Source: Chroococcidiopsidaceae cyanobacterium CP_BM_ER_R8_30 (GTDB taxonomy: Bacteria > Cyanobacteriota > Cyanobacteriia > Cyanobacteriales > Chroococcidiopsidaceae). Taken from it: DNA of 32,876 nt. This document shows positions 30,883 through 32,876 of the stretch, one piece after another. The notes below the pieces were generated by a model. It ran no database searches. It was not told the DNA's origin and saw nothing but the letters and a program-made list of their open reading frames with translations. The stretch's first letter is position 1. Each line of letters starts with the position of its first letter. The DNA lies in the NCBI GenBank assembly GCA_019244235.1, contig JAFASY010000121.1:1-32876 (forward strand), written 5' to 3'. The position numbers and the translations under genes are program-made.

Positions 30883-32217
30883 ATGGTGCTGAAAGTGCGA
30901 TGGCTTCTCCCTAGCTGCTTGAGTATTTTTTTGTTTGCCTCCACTGCCAAGGCTGCGAACTTAGCCTTCTGGCACTTCAATGCTAATCAAAATCGGCTTG
31001 ATTTGACCACAGATGAGGCAGTTCGCCCCCAAGTGGAAGTGATGACTGACCCGAGCAAGCTAGAGATCGATCTGCCAGGAGTCGTTCTGGAATACCCTGA
31101 AACCCGTCAAAGGGTAGGACCAGTTATTCAAGACATTGTGGTGAGCCAACTCGATCCCCAGACAACTCGGATGGCGATCGAATTAGCGCCCGGATACACA
31201 TTAGATCCTCATCAAGTACAACTGCTACAGCAATCTCCCAACCATTGGTTAGTGCAGTTACCAACGCCACAACTGCTCAGGAGTGATTATCTCTTTCTTC
31301 AGGAACCTCTACCAGTGGAGCAAGCACCTAGCATTAACCCTACCTTTGCAGGGGCGATCGCTTTAGGGGGGAAAATGACTAGACCTCGGCAACAAATTGC
31401 ATCCCTGATGACTCGGTACAAATTTCTCCATTCAGGAATGTTTTTCCTGGATTTGGATACAGGCAACTATTTAGACATTAATGGCAGCCGAGTTTTTCCT
31501 GCTGCCAGCACCATTAAATTACCAATCCTCATCGCCTTTTTTCAGGATGTAGATGCAGGTAAGGTGAAGTTGAATGAACGTTTAGTCATGCGACCTGACT
31601 TGAAGACACGTGGCTCTGGCACTATGCAATATAGAGCGGCATGGACTAAATTTTCTGCTTTAGAGACCGTGACCAAGATGATTACTATTAGTGACAATAC
31701 TGCCACCAACATGATTATTGACCGTCTAGGTGGTGCAGCACGGCTAAATCAGCGCTTCCTTAGCTGGGGACTGCAGCACACTGTCATTCGCCATCTTTTA
31801 GGTGATTTTAGGGGCACTAATACGACTAGTCCTAGAGACTTAGTAAAGTTGCTAGCGCTGCTTGTCAGTCACAAGTTGGTTTCTTTAAATAGTCAGGAAC
31901 AGGTTTTGGATCTATTGCGCCGGACTACCGTCCGTACCCTCCTACCTGCTGGTTTAGGGAAAGGGGCAGTCATCGCTGATAAAACCGGAGATATTGGTTT
32001 TCTCATTGGGGATGCTGGCATCATCACTATGCCGAATGGTAAACGTTATTTGGCAGGAATTTTTGTCCGCCGTCCATACGATGACCCACGAGGCAGGAAT
32101 TTTATTCGTCAGGTTTCCCGGCTCATGTACAACTACCTAGACCAGCCTCTCCCTATGTATCCTGTTGCTGCTCCTCCTGATGGTGTTGTTAGCGGTTCAA
32201 CGACTAACAGAAGTTAA
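30883..32217 (+). CDS. AMIN-domain serine hydrolase, class A beta-lactamase-like fold
   Basis: This is a 444-residue exported protein. A signal peptide (about 1-25, ending STAKAA) is followed by an AMIN-type domain (about 26-130; LDLTTDEAVRPQVEVMTDPSKLEIDLPG), which in other proteins targets peptidoglycan or septa. The C-terminal domain (about 170-420) is a penicillin-recognising serine hydrolase with STIK (Ser209, Lys212), SDN (270-272) and KTG (367-369). The general base Glu166 of class A beta-lactamases has no counterpart: the loop reads HLLGDFRGTNTTSP with no Glu. It is therefore more likely a cell-wall peptidase or a non-lactamase hydrolase. It converges on the deacetylase gene, overlapping its stop by four bases. 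Confidence 0.85.
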   Translation: MVLKVRWLLPSCLSIFLFASTAKAANLAFWHFNANQNRLDLTTDEAVRPQVEVMTDPSKLEIDLPGVVLEYPETRQRVGPVIQDIVVSQLDPQTTRMAIELAPGYTLDPHQVQLLQQSPNHWLVQLPTPQLLRSDYLFLQEPLPVEQAPSINPTFAGAIALGGKMTRPRQQIASLMTRYKFLHSGMFFLDLDTGNYLDINGSRVFPAASTIKLPILIAFFQDVDAGKVKLNERLVMRPDLKTRGSGTMQYRAAWTKFSALETVTKMITISDNTATNMIIDRLGGAARLNQRFLSWGLQHTVIRHLLGDFRGTNTTSPRDLVKLLALLVSHKLVSLNSQEQVLDLLRRTTVRTLLPAGLGKGAVIADKTGDIGFLIGDAGIITMPNGKRYLAGIFVRRPYDDPRGRNFIRQVSRLMYNYLDQPLPMYPVAAPPDGVVSGSTTNRS

Positions 32218-32876
32218 CCCTCTAGTAGCTTCTTTAGGTGTTTATTCTGTGCTTTCTGTGATTTGCGAGCAGCCCTCTCTGTGGTGTTAGATGGTGCCAA
32301 TTTGAGCTTGGGCTCTTGAGCTTGCGATTTTAGGTCGCTGGAGCTTTCATAGGCGTTGCCTGTAGTTGCCGGAGCCACTACAGGCATTCCCTTGAGTTCT
32401 TTATCTCTCAGAGCTAGCAGTTCAGGTACGGTCACAAATTTGTACCCACGCTTTCGCAGGTCGCTAATAATTTGTGGTAAAGCCTTTACAGTCTTCGAGC
32501 GATTGCCGCCACCATCATGCATCAACACAATTCCCCCCGGCTGTGCCTCCTTGAGGACATTTCTGATCAGGACTTGCGGCGACTCAAAGTGCCAGTCCCT
32601 AGAATCAGCTGACCACATCATCACAGCATAATTCCGCTTTTCGGCGTAGCCAGCAGGACCATTTTTCAGGAAGCCACCAGGGGGACGGAACAATTCTGTT
32701 CTAACTCCCACTGTCTCGTAGATCTGAGCCGCTGTATCTTCTATCTCATGAGCGGCGGTGGTGGCATCCATCTGCTTGTACCAGTGGTGCCAGGTATGGT
32801 TACCAATAACGTGACCAGCATCCACTACAAGCTTGGCAATTTCAGGAAAATTTTTCACATTTCTGCCGATCCAGAA
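32214..32876 (-). CDS. Polysaccharide deacetylase (NodB-like), 5' end cut by the window edge
   Basis: This is a partial carbohydrate esterase family 4 protein. The frame continues without a stop beyond the right edge (FWIGRN before the first internal start), so the first part, with the catalytic Asp-Asp motif, is outside. Visible are GNHTWHH (metal-binding HxxxH-type), LFRPPGG (motif 3), WSADSRDW (motif 4) and IVLMHDGGG (motif 5). It probably removes acetyl groups from peptidoglycan or a related glycan outside the cytoplasmic membrane. The C-terminal tail (about 50 residues) is Lys/Ala/Ser-rich and ends in KHLKKLLEG. It converges with the AMIN-serine hydrolase; both probably act on the cell wall. 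Confidence 0.92.
   Translation of the reverse strand, partial: FWIGRNVKNFPEIAKLVVDAGHVIGNHTWHHWYKQMDATTAAHEIEDTAAQIYETVGVRTELFRPPGGFLKNGPAGYAEKRNYAVMMWSADSRDWHFESPQVLIRNVLKEAQPGGIVLMHDGGGNRSKTVKALPQIISDLRKRGYKFVTVPELLALRDKELKGMPVVAPATTGNAYESSSDLKSQAQEPKLKLAPSNTTERAARKSQKAQNKHLKKLLEG

Noticed and set aside
30883-32217. Calling the serine hydrolase a beta-lactamase resistance gene
   Set aside because: The general-base Glu of class A enzymes is missing and an AMIN domain is fused, so a resistance role is not supported.
1-32876. CRISPR arrays, complete insertion sequences, rRNA genes or intact tRNA genes
   Set aside because: No regularly spaced direct repeats, no transposase frame and no complete RNA gene were seen in the window.

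Overview
The window is cyanobacterial chromosome. It carries photosystem I genes (psaF, psaJ, psaL), a cyanobacterial AbrB-type regulator, an EGY-type membrane protease, a DUF760 protein, two PEP-CTERM proteins and many HIP1 octamers (GCGATCGC, for example near 2300, 5560, 8043, 11446, 14576, 18190, 25150, 28607 and 31355). The psaF-psaJ-psaL order and a proline-rich PsaL loop fit the Chroococcidiopsis / heterocystous branch, where photosystem I is often tetrameric. The exact genus cannot be read from the sequence.

Layout. 1-5.1 kb is loosely packed accessory DNA. It holds a partial gene and a small coiled-coil gene on the minus strand, two nuclease-fold proteins (a PD-(D/E)xK protein and Uma2), about 900 bases without a convincing gene, then cyAbrB, DUF760, a small conserved protein and a pentapeptide-repeat protein. 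5.1-16.2 kb is a compact core block: GGCT-like and GNAT enzymes, a secreted small protein divergent from a GHL10-type glycosidase, an EGY site-2 protease homologue, an alpha/beta hydrolase, tsaD, psaF-psaJ-psaL, gmk preceded by remA, and an NFACT/RqcH homologue. 16.4-23.6 kb is a decaying region. It has a frameshifted PEP-CTERM gene, an FMN reductase, an HMA_2-tailed membrane-anchored protein, an intact COG4705 membrane protein with a small downstream gene, a Cys-rich membrane protein, a PepSY protein, a 5'-truncated second COG4705 copy, and a two-component system reduced by deletions to a response-regulator/kinase chimera. 23.6-30.6 kb holds a PEP-CTERM protein and a minus-strand set: OmpR-type regulator, histidine kinase, RND pump and PepSY protein. 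30.9-32.9 kb has an AMIN-domain serine hydrolase facing a polysaccharide deacetylase cut by the window edge.

How the parts may work together. The most unusual signal is a repeated promoter-like element. Three copies have an ATAAGAA..TTCTTAT palindrome followed by 11-bp-phased TCTTAT-like half sites, in front of the COG4705 gene (18.9 kb), the RND pump gene (28.5 kb) and an empty stretch (20.6 kb). A partial copy precedes the PEP-CTERM gene (23.5 kb). This suggests that the metal- or stress-type membrane proteins, the RND pump and the two-component system form one local regulon, and that a second two-component locus in it has been lost. This regulon is inferred from sequence pattern only.
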